In this document: positions 34,072-46,010 of the stretch, one piece after another
How positions within the stretch are numbered: the first letter of the stretch is position 1
Layout of the letters: each line of letters opens with the position of its first letter
NCBI GenBank assembly: GCA_003864495.1
Contig: ML133420.1
Location: 3,698,331 to 3,762,330, forward strand
Reading direction: 5' to 3'
Length of the DNA stretch: 64,000 bases
Origin: Nemopilema nomurai
Taxonomy: Eukaryota > Cnidaria > Scyphozoa > Rhizostomeae > Rhizostomatidae
Made by a program: the position numbers and the translations under genes
Notes under the pieces: model-generated
Told to the model about the DNA's origin: nothing
The model's input: only the letters and a program-made list of their open reading frames with translations
The model's database searches: none

Positions 34072-34669
34072 GCCCCTCTTTACCTATCTTAAAAACAAAC
34101 CGATAAACACAGACAGACATTAGTGGCTGGGTCGTTCGTTCCTTCGTTCGTTCGTTCCTTCGTTCGTTCGTTCGTGTCATTTTCAATGTCATTGCCATTG
34201 CAAGTTTGTGCGTAATGTAGGATTATATTTGTAGCGTAGCATTCTTGTAGCAGTCATGGATTATTGTGGTGTGGATAAATTGCTTTGTCTCTCACTCTCA
34301 TACATCTTATTATACCTTATTATATCTTATTATACCCGAAAAGTTGTGTTTCATGATTGTGTTCGGGTCAGTTTTGGCGAAACAATTCAAACAATTCTTA
34401 AATTGACCATGGCTCCAGTCCAGATGCTGCTTGGATTCAGGCCTAATCTGTAGTAGTAGTAGTAGTAGTAGTAGCAGCAGCAGCAGCGCAGAAACATGGG
34501 CATGCTTCAGATGACTACGAGCGCTAACAAAGTCTCATCCCACCTCAGCCAGACAGCCACGACAGGCTGACCGGAACTCCACAGCTCGCTCTATAAAACG
34601 AAGATGGTGTGCGTGACTCCTTTCCCTCATTGTTCCACCAACCAGCCTCCCTTGCACCCTGGAAGAGTC

Positions 34670-34796
34670 ATACTTACCTGACGGGGAAGACAACGTGATC
34701 ATGAAGGCGTTTCTTCCAGGGTGAGGCCCTTCCATTGCAGTTCGGTTGGGCTGACCCCTGCGATTACCCCAAACGTGGGTAACTCGACCGTACAAT

Positions 34797-34832
<36 letters not shown>

Positions 34833-34834
34833 TC
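34670..34834 (+). ncRNA. U1: U1 snRNA, copy 15 (altered promoter)
   Basis: RNA identical to copy 1. Thirteen bases are missing about 35-50 bp upstream (after CCCTCAT near 34630), which removes the 3' half of the candidate PSE and brings the rest closer to the start. One base is also lost after the gene (near 34870). It is the first unit of the block with a single TCTTG downstream of U1. It has the longest TAGG tract. Confidence 0.95.
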
Positions 34835-35609
34835 ACAAATGTTCAAGTCAAAGTCGTCTGCTACACAGGGCCCTCATGCAGAATTGGACGTTTTGCCGCC
34901 CGCATTGTCTTGTCACTGTCTTTGTCATCACCATCTTCAATGGCCTGCTCACCGCCGTTGCATTTGCCGTCCTCCTCTCTACAATTTCTCCAGTCAACAA
35001 CCGTGTGAAGAAAACTTGGCTCGCGTTAATTGTCATTAATTTCCCCCCGTGTACGGGCAAGCAGGACAACACAAATGCAGCATCATTCAATCAGGCACTG
35101 TTGGGCTGCATTTCTGCCCAAATCGTGCCTTACACTGTCTTGTTGCCTTGTTTGCAAGTTGCCTGTTGTGTTCACGCTCCGCACCGTGTTGATTATAGAT
35201 AGTTGTTTTCTACTGTCTTGATTTCAAGTTGGTTTATCTGCATCTAGGTGCGTGTCGTCGTTGGTGTCGTCGTTGGTGTCGTCGTTGGTGCCGTCGTTGG
35301 TGCCGTCGTTGGTGCCGTCGTTGGTGCCGTCGTTGGTGTCGTCGTCCCGCCTCCAGCTATTCGCTTCTGCTGTGACTAGCAGGCTCTGCAGGCTGGGTCA
35401 CCAGCTAGCCACAAAGACAGGCGCACTCGCAACGTGCGTAGGTGGGTAGAAAATTCTTCCTCTGCAACGGCTGTCTATCTTTCCTTCATTTGTGGGTGTT
35501 TATTACCACCGCTCAGCTCAGCTCAGTAAACCAAGTGTCTACGTCCTCTACGGCCATAATTGTGCAGCCTTGGTCTGTCATTGCCAACCGACGAGAAAGG
35601 CCTACTACG

Positions 35610-35805
35610 TAGGTAGGTAGGTAGGTAGGTAGGTAGGTAGGTAGGTAGGTAGGTAGGTAGGTAGGTAGGTAGGTAGGTAGGTAGGTAGGTAGGTAGGTAG
35701 GTAGGTAGGTAGGTAGGTAGGTAGGTAGGTAGGTAGGTAGGTAGGTAGGTAGGTAGGTAGGTAGGTAGGTAGGTAGGTAGGTAGGTAGGTAGGTAGGTAG
35801 GTAGG
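35610..35805 (+). repeat. (TAGG)49, longest tract (unit 15)
   Basis: Perfect 196-bp TAGG array, the longest in the window, in the unit immediately after the complete LINE insertion. Confidence 0.95.
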
Positions 35806-35992
35806 TGGCCGCTCTATTGGTTGTTGATTTGTTTACTGATTGATGTTTTGATGATTTGATTACTGATTACTGATTACCGATTTGTTGCTGATTGAGAAAG
35901 AACAATGAGGCAAGAGCAAAGGAGCCAGTCGTAGCCCCGCAAGCAACGAAGGAAGGTGGTGGAGAGTCTCAACTGCTTAAGGGATATTCGGT

Positions 35993-36175
35993 ATCGCTTC
36001 TCGGCCTTTTGGCTAAGATCAAGTGTAGTATCTGTTCTTATCAGCTTAATATCTGATATGCGCCCAAGGGCGCTCAAATATTAAACTGATTTTTGGAACT
36101 AGCTCGTCGGCATGAGGCTTGCCTCACCGCGAGCACGGGTTGCCCTGGCATTGCAGTACAGCCATGGGTGGCCCA
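35993..36175 (+). ncRNA. U2: U2 snRNA, copy 15
   Basis: Identical to copy 1, 1158 bp after its U1. Only 62 bp of the usual downstream spacer remain before the retroposed fragment. Confidence 0.97.
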
Positions 36176-36237
36176 GCCCCTCTTTACCTATCTTAAAAAC
36201 AAACCGATAAACACAGACAGACATTAGTGGCTGGGTC

Positions 36238-36546
36238 ACTGGTTATATCATACTTATATTAGTTATCATTCTCAAGAAACGAACACTTTTTTCTCGCGTA
36301 AACATACTAGAACCGTATATCACTTCCATTTCAAATCTTACTTGATATTACCGTTCCTTATACTTACGTTTGTTTTCTCATAATCTAATTCATTAACTAT
36401 TACTTATCTTAAAATTCAAAATCATAGCTTCCATAATCATTGTGAAATGAAATATATTAACTTTGTGTATAATAACTTGTATATACTTGTTTTGTTTAAT
36501 TACACGGGTGCTGGCATGTGCCAGGCTCAAACGAAAAAAAAAAAAA
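36238..36546 (+). mobile_element. 5'-truncated poly(A) retroelement fragment in U1
   Basis: 309 bp found nowhere else in the window. It is AT-rich and ends in a 14-base hairpin CTGGCATGTGCCAG (36511-36524), a short CTCAAACG and 13 A (36534-36546). The tail abuts U1 at nt 26 (GTGATCATG). On the 5' side it joins the spacer after GGCTGGGTC. 575 bp of array, including the U1 promoter and U1 nt 1-25, are missing. A poly(A) end, 3'-terminal hairpin, sense orientation and flank deletion fit a 5'-truncated non-LTR insertion. It does not match the Keno 3' UTR. The first 35 codons from the junction are open, which may be chance. Family unknown. Confidence 0.75.
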
Positions 36547-36648
36547 GTGATCATGAAGGCGTTTCTTCCAGGGTGAGGCCCTTCCATTGCAGTTCGGTTG
36601 GGCTGACCCCTGCGATTACCCCAAACGTGGGTAACTCGACCGTACAAT

Positions 36649-36684
<36 letters not shown>

Positions 36685-36686
36685 TC
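36547..36686 (+). pseudogene. U1: U1 copy 16, 5'-truncated (nt 26-165)
   Basis: U1 from stem-loop I onwards, identical to copy 1, but without nt 1-25 (the 5' splice site pairing sequence) and without its promoter. One spacer base differs just after the gene (GGAGCC in place of GGGGCC, near 36722). It should be non-functional. Confidence 0.95.
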
Positions 36687-37710
36687 ACAAATGTTCAAGT
36701 CAAAGTCGTCTGCTACACAGGAGCCCTCATGCAGAATTGGACGTTTTGCCGCCCGCATTGTCTTGTCACTGTCTTTGTCATCACCATCTTCAATGGCCTG
36801 CTCACCGCCGTTGCATTTGCCGTCCTCCTCTCTACAATTTCTCCAGTCAACAACCGTGTGAAGAAAACTTGGCTCGCGTTAATTGTCATTAATTTCCCCC
36901 CGTGTACGGGCAAGCAGGACAACACAAATGCAGCATCATTCAATCAGGCACTGTTGGGCTGCATTTCTGCCCAAATCGTGCCTTACACTGTCTTGTTGCC
37001 TTGTTTGCAAGTTGCCTGTTGTGTTCACGCTCCGCACCGTGTTGATTATAGATAGTTGTTTTCTACTGTCTTGATTTCAAGTTGGTTTATCTGCATCTAG
37101 GTGCGTGTCGTCGTTGGTGTCGTCGTTGGTGTCGTCGTTGGTGCCGTCGTTGGTGCCGTCGTTGGTGCCGTCGTTGGTGCCGTCGTTGGTGTCGTCGTCC
37201 CGCCTCCAGCTATTCGCTTCTGCTGTGACTAGCAGGCTCTGCAGGCTGGGTCACCAGCTAGCCACAAAGACAGGCGCACTCGCAACGTGCGTAGGTGGGT
37301 AGAAAATTCTTCCTCTGCAACGGCTGTCTATCTTTCCTTCATTTGTGGGTGTTTATTACCACCGCTCAGCTCAGCTCAGTAAACCAAGTGTCTACGTCCT
37401 CTACGGCCATAATTGTGCAGCCTTGGTCTGTCATTGCCAACCGACGAGAAAGGCCTACTACGTAGGTAGGTAGGTAGGTAGGTAGGTAGGTTAGGTAGGT
37501 AGGTAGGTAGGTAGGTAGGTAGGTGGCCGCTCTATTGGTTGTTGATTTGTTTACTGATTGATGTTTTGATGATTTGATTACTGATTACTGATTACCGATT
37601 TGTTGCTGATTGAGAAAGAACAATGAGGCAAGAGCAAAGGAGCCAGTCGTAGCCCCGCAAGCAACGAAGGAAGGTGGTGGAGAGTCTCAACTGCTTAAGG
37701 GATATTCGGT

Positions 37711-37893
37711 ATCGCTTCTCGGCCTTTTGGCTAAGATCAAGTGTAGTATCTGTTCTTATCAGCTTAATATCTGATATGCGCCCAAGGGCGCTCAAATATT
37801 AAACTGATTTTTGGAACTAGCTCGTCGGCATGAGGCTTGCCTCACCGCGAGCACGGGTTGCCCTGGCATTGCAGTACAGCCATGGGTGGCCCA
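37711..37893 (+). ncRNA. U2: U2 snRNA, copy 16
   Basis: Identical to copy 1. The TAGG tract upstream (37463-37523) is short, with one GGTTAGG break. The spacer after it is 610 bp, with two 1-bp losses. Confidence 0.97.
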
Positions 37894-38503
37894 GCCCCTC
37901 TTTACCTATCTTAAAAACAAACCGATAAACACAGACAGACATTAGTGGCTGGGTCGTTCGTTCCTTCGTTCGTTCGTTCCTTCGTTCGTTCGTTCGTGTC
38001 ATTTTCAATGTCATTGCCATTGCAAGTTTGTGCGTAATGTAGGATTATATTGTAGCGTAGCATTCTTGTAGCAGTCATGGATTATTGTGGTGTGGATAAA
38101 TTGCTTTGTCTCTCACTCTCAACATCTTATTATACCTTATTATATCTTATTATACCGCGAAAAGTTGTGTTTCATGATTGTGTTCGGGTCAGTTTTGGCG
38201 AAACAATTCAAACAATTCTTAAATTGACCATGGCTCCAGTCCAGATGCTGCTTGGATTCAGGCCTAATCTGTAGTAGTAGTAGTAGTAGTAGTAGCAGCA
38301 GCAGCAGCGCAGAAACATGGGCATGCTTCAGATGACTACGAGCGCTAACAAAGTCTCATCCCACCTCAGCCAGACAGCCACGACAGGCTGACCGGAACTC
38401 CACAGCTCGCTCTATAAAACGAAGATGGTGTGCGTGACTCCTTTCCCTCATGTGTCGAGCCACTCCTTCCACCAACCAGCCTCCCTTGCACCCTGGAAGA
38501 GTC

Positions 38504-38630
38504 ATACTTACCTGACGGGGAAGACAACGTGATCATGAAGGCGTTTCTTCCAGGGTGAGGCCCTTCCATTGCAGTTCGGTTGGGCTGACCCCTGCGATTA
38601 CCCCAAACGTGGGTAACTCGACCGTACAAT

Positions 38631-38666
<36 letters not shown>

Positions 38667-38668
38667 TC
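38504..38668 (+). ncRNA. U1: U1 snRNA, copy 17
   Basis: Identical to copy 1. The minisatellite has a 1-bp loss (near 39134). TAGG tract 39468-39553, interrupted. Confidence 0.97.
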
Positions 38669-39740
38669 ACAAATGTTCAAGTCAAAGTCGTCTGCTACAC
38701 AGGGGCCCTCATGCAGAATTGGACGTTTTGCCGCCCGCATTGTCTTGTCACTGTCTTTGTCATCACCATCTTCAATGGCCTGCTCACCGCCGTTGCATTT
38801 GCCGTCCTCCTCTCTACAATTTCTCCAGTCAACAACCGTGTGAAGAAAACTTGGCTCGCGTTAATTGTCATTAATTTCCCCCCGTGTACGGGCAAGCAGG
38901 ACAACACAAATGCAGCATCATTCAATCAGGCACTGTTGGGCTGCATTTCTGCCCAAATCGTGCCTTACACTGTCTTGTTGCCTTGTTTGCAAGTTGCCTG
39001 TTGTGTTCACGCTCCGCACCGTGTTGATTATAGATAGTTGTTTTCTACTGTCTTGATTTCAAGTTGGTTTATCTGCATCTAGGTGCGTGTCGTCGTTGGT
39101 GTCGTCGTTGGTGTCGTCGTTGGTGCCGTCGTTGTGCCGTCGTTGGTGCCGTCGTTGGTGCCGTCGTTGGTGCCGTCGTTGGTGCCGTCGTTGGTGTCGT
39201 CGTCCCGCCTCCAGCTATTCGCTTCTGCTGTGACTAGCAGGCTCTGCAGGCTGGGTCACCAGCTAGCCACAAAGACAGGCGCACTCGCAACGTGCGTAGG
39301 TGGGTAGAAAATTCTTCCTCTGCAACGGCTGTCTATCTTTCCTTCATTTGTGGGTGTTTATTACCACCGCTCAGCTCAGCTCAGTAAACCAAGTGTCTAC
39401 GTCCTCTACGGCCATAATTGTGCAGCCTTGGTCTGTCATTGCCAACCGACGAGAAAGGCCTACTACGTAGGTAGGTAGGTAGGTAGGTAGGTGGTAGGTA
39501 GGTAGGTAGGTAGGTAGGTAGGTAGGTAGGTAGGTAGGTAGGTAGGTAGGTAGTGGCCGCTCTATTGGTTGTTGATTTGTTTACTGATTGATGTTTTGAT
39601 GATTTGATTACTGATTACTGATTACCGATTTGTTGCTGATTGAGAAAGAACAATGAGGCAAGAGCAAAGGAGCCAGTCGTAGCCCCGCAAGCAACGAAGG
39701 AAGGTGGTGGAGAGTCTCAACTGCTTAAGGGATATTCGGT

Positions 39741-39923
39741 ATCGCTTCTCGGCCTTTTGGCTAAGATCAAGTGTAGTATCTGTTCTTATCAGCTTAATAT
39801 CTGATATGCGCCCAAGGGCGCTCAAATATTAAACTGATTTTTGGAACTAGCTCGTCGGCATGAGGCTTGCCTCACCGCGAGCACGGGTTGCCCTGGCATT
39901 GCAGTACAGCCATGGGTGGCCCA
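39741..39923 (+). ncRNA. U2: U2 snRNA, copy 17
   Basis: Identical to copy 1, 1072 bp after its U1. Confidence 0.97.
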
Positions 39924-40535
39924 GCCCCTCTTTACCTATCTTAAAAACAAACCGATAAACACAGACAGACATTAGTGGCTGGGTCGTTCGTTCCTTCGTT
40001 CGTTCGTTCCTTCGTTCGTTCGTTCGTGTCATTTTCAATGTCATTGCCATTGCAAGTTTGTGCGTAATGTAGGATTATATTTGTAGCGTAGCATTCTTGT
40101 AGCAGTCATGGATTATTGTGGTGTGGATAAATTGCTTTGTCTCTCACTCTCATACATCTTATTATACCTTATTATATCTTATTATACCGCGAAAAGTTGT
40201 GTTTCATGATTGTGTTCGGGTCAGTTTTGGCGAAACAATTCAAACAATTCTTAAATTGACCATGGCTCCAGTCCAGATGCTGCTTGGATTCAGGCCTAAT
40301 CTGTAGTAGTAGTAGTAGTAGTAGTAGCAGCAGCAGCAGCGCAGAAACATGGGCATGCTTCAGATGACTACGAGCGCTAACAAAGTCTCATCCCACCTCA
40401 GCCAGACAGCCACGACAGGCTGACCGGAACTCCACAGCTCGCTCTATAAAACGAAGATGGTGTGCGTGACTCCTTTCCCTCATGTGTCGAGCCACTCCTT
40501 CCACCAACCAGCCTCCCTTGCACCCTGGAAGAGTC

Positions 40536-40662
40536 ATACTTACCTGACGGGAAGGACAACGTGATCATGAAGGCGTTTCTTCCAGGGTGAGGCCCTTCCA
40601 TTGCAGTTCGGTTGGGCTGACCCCTGCGATTACCCCAAACGTGGGTAACTCGACCGTACAAT

Positions 40663-40698
<36 letters not shown>

Positions 40699-40700
40699 TC
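40536..40700 (+). ncRNA. U1: U1 snRNA, copy 18 (variant 5' region)
   Basis: Nucleotides 17 and 19 are changed: GACGGGAAGG instead of GACGGGGAAG. This breaks one G of the GGGG run that can pair with the CCCC at the base of the four-way junction. The rest is identical. It is the only full-length U1 with a changed RNA sequence. Downstream one G is lost (near 40971) and CTATTCTTC is shared with unit 12. TAGG tract 41486-41571. Confidence 0.95.
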
Positions 40701-41758
40701 ACAAATGTTCAAGTCAAAGTCGTCTGCTACACAGGGGCCCTCATGCAGAATTGGACGTTTTGCCGCCCGCATTGTCTTGTCACTGTCTTTGTCATCACCA
40801 TCTTCAATGGCCTGCTCACCGCCGTTGCATTTGCCGTCCTCCTCTCTACAATTTCTCCAGTCAACAACCGTGTGAAGAAAACTTGGCTCGCGTTAATTGT
40901 CATTAATTTCCCCCCGTGTACGGGCAAGCAGGACAACACAAATGCAGCATCATTCAATCAGGCACTGTTGGCTGCATTTCTGCCCAAATCGTGCCTTACA
41001 CTGTCTTGTTGCCTTGTTTGCAAGTTGCCTGTTGTGTTCACGCTCCGCACCGTGTTGATTATAGATAGTTGTTTTCTACTGTCTTGATTTCAAGTTGGTT
41101 TATCTGCATCTAGGTGCGTGTCGTCGTTGGTGTCGTCGTTGGTGTCGTCGTTGGTGCCGTCGTTGGTGCCGTCGTTGGTGCCGTCGTTGGTGCCGTCGTT
41201 GGTGCCGTCGTTGGTGTCGTCGTCCCGCCTCCAGCTATTCTTCTGCTGTGACTAGCAGGCTCTGCAGGCTGGGTCACCAGCTAGCCACAAAGACAGGCGC
41301 ACTCGCAACGTGCGTAGGTGGGTAGAAAATTCTTCCTCTGCAACGGCTGTCTATCTTTCCTTCATTTGTGGGTGTTTATTACCACCGCTCAGCTCAGCTC
41401 AGTAAACCAAGTGTCTACGTCCTCTACGGCCATAATTGTGCAGCCTTGGTCTGTCATTGCCAACCGACGAGAAAGGCCTACTACGTAGGTAGGTAGGTAG
41501 GTAGGTATAGGTAGGTAGGTAGGTAGGTAGGTAGGTAGGTAGGTAGGTAGGTAGGTAGGTAGGTAGGTAGGTGGCCGCTCTATTGGTTGTTGATTTGTTT
41601 ACTGATTGATGTTTTGATGATTTGATTACTGATTACTGATTACCGATTTGTTGCTGATTGAGAAAGAACAATGAGGCAAGAGCAAAGGAGCCAGTCGTAG
41701 CCCCGCAAGCAACGAAGGAAGGTGGTGGAGAGTCTCAACTGCTTAAGGGATATTCGGT

Positions 41759-41941
41759 ATCGCTTCTCGGCCTTTTGGCTAAGATCAAGTGTAGTATCTG
41801 TTCTTATCAGCTTAATATCTGATATGCGCCCAAGGGCGCTCAAATATTAAACTGATTTTTGGAACTAGCTCGTCGGCATGAGGCTTGCCTCACCGCGAGC
41901 ACGGGTTGCCCTGGCATTGCAGTACAGCCATGGGTGGCCCA
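41759..41941 (+). ncRNA. U2: U2 snRNA, copy 18
   Basis: Identical to copy 1, 1058 bp after its U1. Confidence 0.97.
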
Positions 41942-42553
41942 GCCCCTCTTTACCTATCTTAAAAACAAACCGATAAACACAGACAGACATTAGTGGCTGG
42001 GTCGTTCGTTCCTTCGTTCGTTCGTTCCTTCGTTCGTTCGTTCGTGTCATTTTCAATGTCATTGCCATTGCAAGTTTGTGCGTAATGTAGGATTATATTT
42101 GTAGCGTAGCATTCTTGTAGCAGTCATGGATTATTGTGGTGTGGATAAATTGCTTTGTCTCTCACTCTCATACATCTTATTATGCCTTATTATATCTTAT
42201 TATACCGCGAAAAGTTGTGTTTCATGATTGTGTTCGGGTCAGTTTTGGCGAAACAATTCAAACAATTCTTAAATTGACCATGGCTCCAGTCCAGATGCTG
42301 CTTGGATTCAGGCCTAACCTGTAGTAGTAGTAGTAGTAGTAGTAGCAGCAGCAGCAGCGCAGAAACATGGGCATGCTTCAGATGACTACGAGCGCTAACA
42401 AAGTCTCATCCCACCTCAGCCAGACAGCCACGACAGGCTGACCGGAACTCCACAGCTCGCTCTATAAAACGAAGATGGTGTGCGTGACTCCTTTCCCTCA
42501 TGTGTCGAGCCACTCCTTCCACCAACCAGCCTCCCTTGCACCCTGGAAGAGTC

Positions 42554-42680
42554 ATACTTACCTGACGGGGAAGACAACGTGATCATGAAGGCGTTTCTTC
42601 CAGGGTGAGGCCCTTCCATTGCAGTTCGGTTGGGCTGACCCCTGCGATTACCCCAAACGTGGGTAACTCGACCGTACAAT

Positions 42681-42716
<36 letters not shown>

Positions 42717-42718
42717 TC
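42554..42718 (+). ncRNA. U1: U1 snRNA, copy 19
   Basis: RNA identical to copy 1. It is the first of five successive units with both TTATGCC and AACCTG-type variants upstream. TAGG tract 43494-43627, interrupted. Confidence 0.97.
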
Positions 42719-43789
42719 ACAAATGTTCAAGTCAAAGTCGTCTGCTACACAGGGGCCCTCATGCAGAATTGGACGTTTTGCCGCCCGCATTGTCTTGTCA
42801 CTGTCTTTGTCATCACCATCTTCAATGGCCTGCTCACCGCCGTTGCATTTGCCGTCCTCCTCTCTACAATTTCTCCAGTCAACAACCGTGTGAAGAAAAC
42901 TTGGCTCGCGTTAATTGTCATTAATTTCCCCCGTGTACGGGCAAGCAGGACAACACAAATGCAGCATCATTCAATCAGGCACTGTTGGGCTGCATTTCTG
43001 CCCAAATCGTGCCTTACACTGTCTTGTTGCCTTGTTTGCAAGTTGCCTGTTGTGTTCACGCTCCGCACCGTGTTGATTATAGATAGTTGTTTTCTACTGT
43101 CTTGATTTCAAGTTGGTTTATCTGCATCTAGGTGCGTGTCGTCGTTGGTGTCGTCGTTGGTGTCGTCGTTGGTGCCGTCGTTGGTGCCGTCGTTGGTGCC
43201 GTCGTTGGTGCCGTCGTTGGTGTCGTCGTCCCGCCTCCAGCTATTCGCTTCTGCTGTGACTAGCAGGCTCTGCAGGCTGGGTCACCAGCTAGCCACAAAG
43301 ACAGGCGCACTCGCAACGTGCGTAGGTGGGTAGAAAATTCTTCCTCTGCAACGGCTGTCTATCTTTCCTTCATTTGTGGGTGTTTATTACCACCGCTCAG
43401 CTCAGCTCAGTAAACCAAGTGTCTACGTCCTCTACGGCCATAATTGTGCAGCCTTGGTCTGTCATTGCCAACCGACGAGAAAGGCCTACTACGTAGGTAG
43501 GTAGGTAGGTAGGTAGGTAGGTAGGTAGGTAGGTAGGTAGGTAGGTAGGTAGGTAGGTAGTAGGTAGGTAGGTAGGTAGGTAGGTAGGTAGGTAGGTAGG
43601 TAGGTAGTAGGTAGGTAGGTAGGTAGGTGGCCGCTCTATTGGTTGTTGATTTGTTTACTGATTGATGTTTTGAACCGATTTGTTGCTGATTGAGAAAAAC
43701 AATGAGGCAAGAGCAAAGGAGCCAGTCGTAGCCCCGCAAGCAACGAAGGAAGGTGGTGGAGAGTCCTCAACTGCTTAGGGATATTCGGT

Positions 43790-43972
43790 ATCGCTTCTCG
43801 GCCTTTTGGCTAAGATCAAGTGTAGTATCTGTTCTTATCAGCTTAATATCTGATATGCGCCCAAGGGCGCTCAAATATTAAACTGATTTTTGGAACTAGC
43901 TCGTCGGCATGAGGCTTGCCTCACCGCGAGCACGGGTTGCCCTGGCATTGCAGTACAGCCATGGGTGGCCCA
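43790..43972 (+). ncRNA. U2: U2 snRNA, copy 19 (altered promoter region)
   Basis: RNA identical to copy 1. Upstream, about 24 bp of the GATTACT repeats are missing (near 43674), one G and one A are lost near 43697, a C is gained near 43765, and an A is lost near 43777. The last two lie within 30 bp of the start. Confidence 0.96.
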
Positions 43973-44583
43973 GCCCCTCTTTACCTATCTTAAAAACAAA
44001 CCGATAAACACAGACAGACATTAGTGGCTGGGTCGTTCGTTCCTTCGTTCGTTCGTTCCTTCGTTCGTTCGTTCGTGTCATTTTCAATGTCATTGCCATT
44101 GCAAGTTTGTGCGTAATGTAGGATTATATTTGTAGCGTAGCATTCTTGTAGCAGTCATGGATTATTGTGGTGTGGATAAATTGCTTTGTCTCTCACTCTC
44201 ATACATCTTATTATGCCTTATTATATCTTATTATACCGCGAAAAGTTGTGTTTCATGATTGTGTTCGGGTCAGTTTTGGCGAAACAATTCAAACAATTCT
44301 TAAATTGACCATGGCTCCAGTCCAGATGCTGCTTGGATTCAGGCCTAACTGTAGTAGTAGTAGTAGTAGTAGTAGCAGCAGCAGCAGCGCAGAAACATGG
44401 GCATGCTTCAGATGACTACGAGCGCTAACAAAGTCTCATCCCACCTCAGCCAGACAGCCACGACAGGCTGACCGGAACTCCACAGCTCGCTCTATAAAAC
44501 GAAGATGGTGTGCGTGACTCCTTTCCCTCATGTGTCGAGCCACTCCTTCCACCAACCAGCCTCCCTTGCACCCTGGAAGAGTC

Positions 44584-44710
44584 ATACTTACCTGACGGGG
44601 AAGACAACGTGATCATGAAGGCGTTTCTTCCAGGGTGAGGCCCTTCCATTGCAGTTCGGTTGGGCTGACCCCTGCGATTACCCCAAACGTGGGTAACTCG
44701 ACCGTACAAT

Positions 44711-44746
<36 letters not shown>

Positions 44747-44748
44747 TC
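44584..44748 (+). ncRNA. U1: U1 snRNA, copy 20
   Basis: Identical to copy 1. One C is lost from the AACCTG variant upstream (near 44348). Downstream it is the first with CTATTCTCTTC (45275), shared by units 20-23. TAGG tract 45525-45640 (29 copies). Confidence 0.97.
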
Positions 44749-45827
44749 ACAAATGTTCAAGTCAAAGTCGTCTGCTACACAGGGGCCCTCATGCAGAATT
44801 GGACGTTTTGCCGCCCGCATTGTCTTGTCACTGTCTTTGTCATCACCATCTTCAATGGCCTGCTCACCGCCGTTGCATTTGCCGTCCTCCTCTCTACAAT
44901 TTCTCCAGTCAACAACCGTGTGAAGAAAACTTGGCTCGCGTTAATTGTCATTAATTTCCCCCCGTGTACGGGCAAGCAGGACAACACAAATGCAGCATCA
45001 TTCAATCAGGCACTGTTGGGCTGCATTTCTGCCCAAATCGTGCCTTACACTGTCTTGTTGCCTTGTTTGCAAGTTGCCTGTTGTGTTCACGCTCCGCACC
45101 GTGTTGATTATAGATAGTTGTTTTCTACTGTCTTGATTTCAAGTTGGTTTATCTGCATCTAGGTGCGTGTCGTCGTTGGTGTCGTCGTTGGTGTCGTCGT
45201 TGGTGCCGTCGTTGGTGCCGTCGTTGGTGCCGTCGTTGGTGCCGTCGTTGGTGTCGTCGTCCCGCCTCCAGCTATTCTCTTCTGCTGTGACTAGCAGGCT
45301 CTGCAGGCTGGGTCACCAGCTAGCCACAAAGACAGGCGCACTCGCAACGTGCGTAGGTGGGTAGAAAATTCTTCCTCTGCAACGGCTGTCTATCTTTCCT
45401 TCATTTGTGGGTGTTTATTACCACCGCTCAGCTCAGCTCAGTAAACCAAGTGTCTACGTCCTCTACGGCCATAATTGTGCAGCCTTGGTCTGTCATTGCC
45501 AACCGACGAGAAAGGCCTACTACGTAGGTAGGTAGGTAGGTAGGTAGGTAGGTAGGTAGGTAGGTAGGTAGGTAGGTAGGTAGGTAGGTAGGTAGGTAGG
45601 TAGGTAGGTAGGTAGGTAGGTAGGTAGGTAGGTAGGTAGGTGGCCGCTCTATTGGTTGTTGATTTGTTTACTGATTGATGTTTTGATGATTTGATTACTG
45701 ATTACTGATTACCGATTTGTTGCTGATTGAGAAAGAACAATGAGGCAAGAGCAAAGGAGCCAGTCGTAGCCCCGCAAGCAACGAAGGAAGGTGGTGGAGA
45801 GTCTCAACTGCTTAAGGGATATTCGGT

Positions 45828-46010
45828 ATCGCTTCTCGGCCTTTTGGCTAAGATCAAGTGTAGTATCTGTTCTTATCAGCTTAATATCTGATATGCGCCC
45901 AAGGGCGCTCAAATATTAAACTGATTTTTGGAACTAGCTCGTCGGCATGAGGCTTGCCTCACCGCGAGCACGGGTTGCCCTGGCATTGCAGTACAGCCAT
46001 GGGTGGCCCA
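45828..46010 (+). ncRNA. U2: U2 snRNA, copy 20
   Basis: Identical to copy 1, 1079 bp after its U1. Confidence 0.97.

Noticed and set aside
35610..35805. TAGG array as interstitial telomere repeat
   Set aside because: The unit is TAGG, not TTAGGG or TTAGG; occasional GGTTAGG breaks are isolated errors or mutations.
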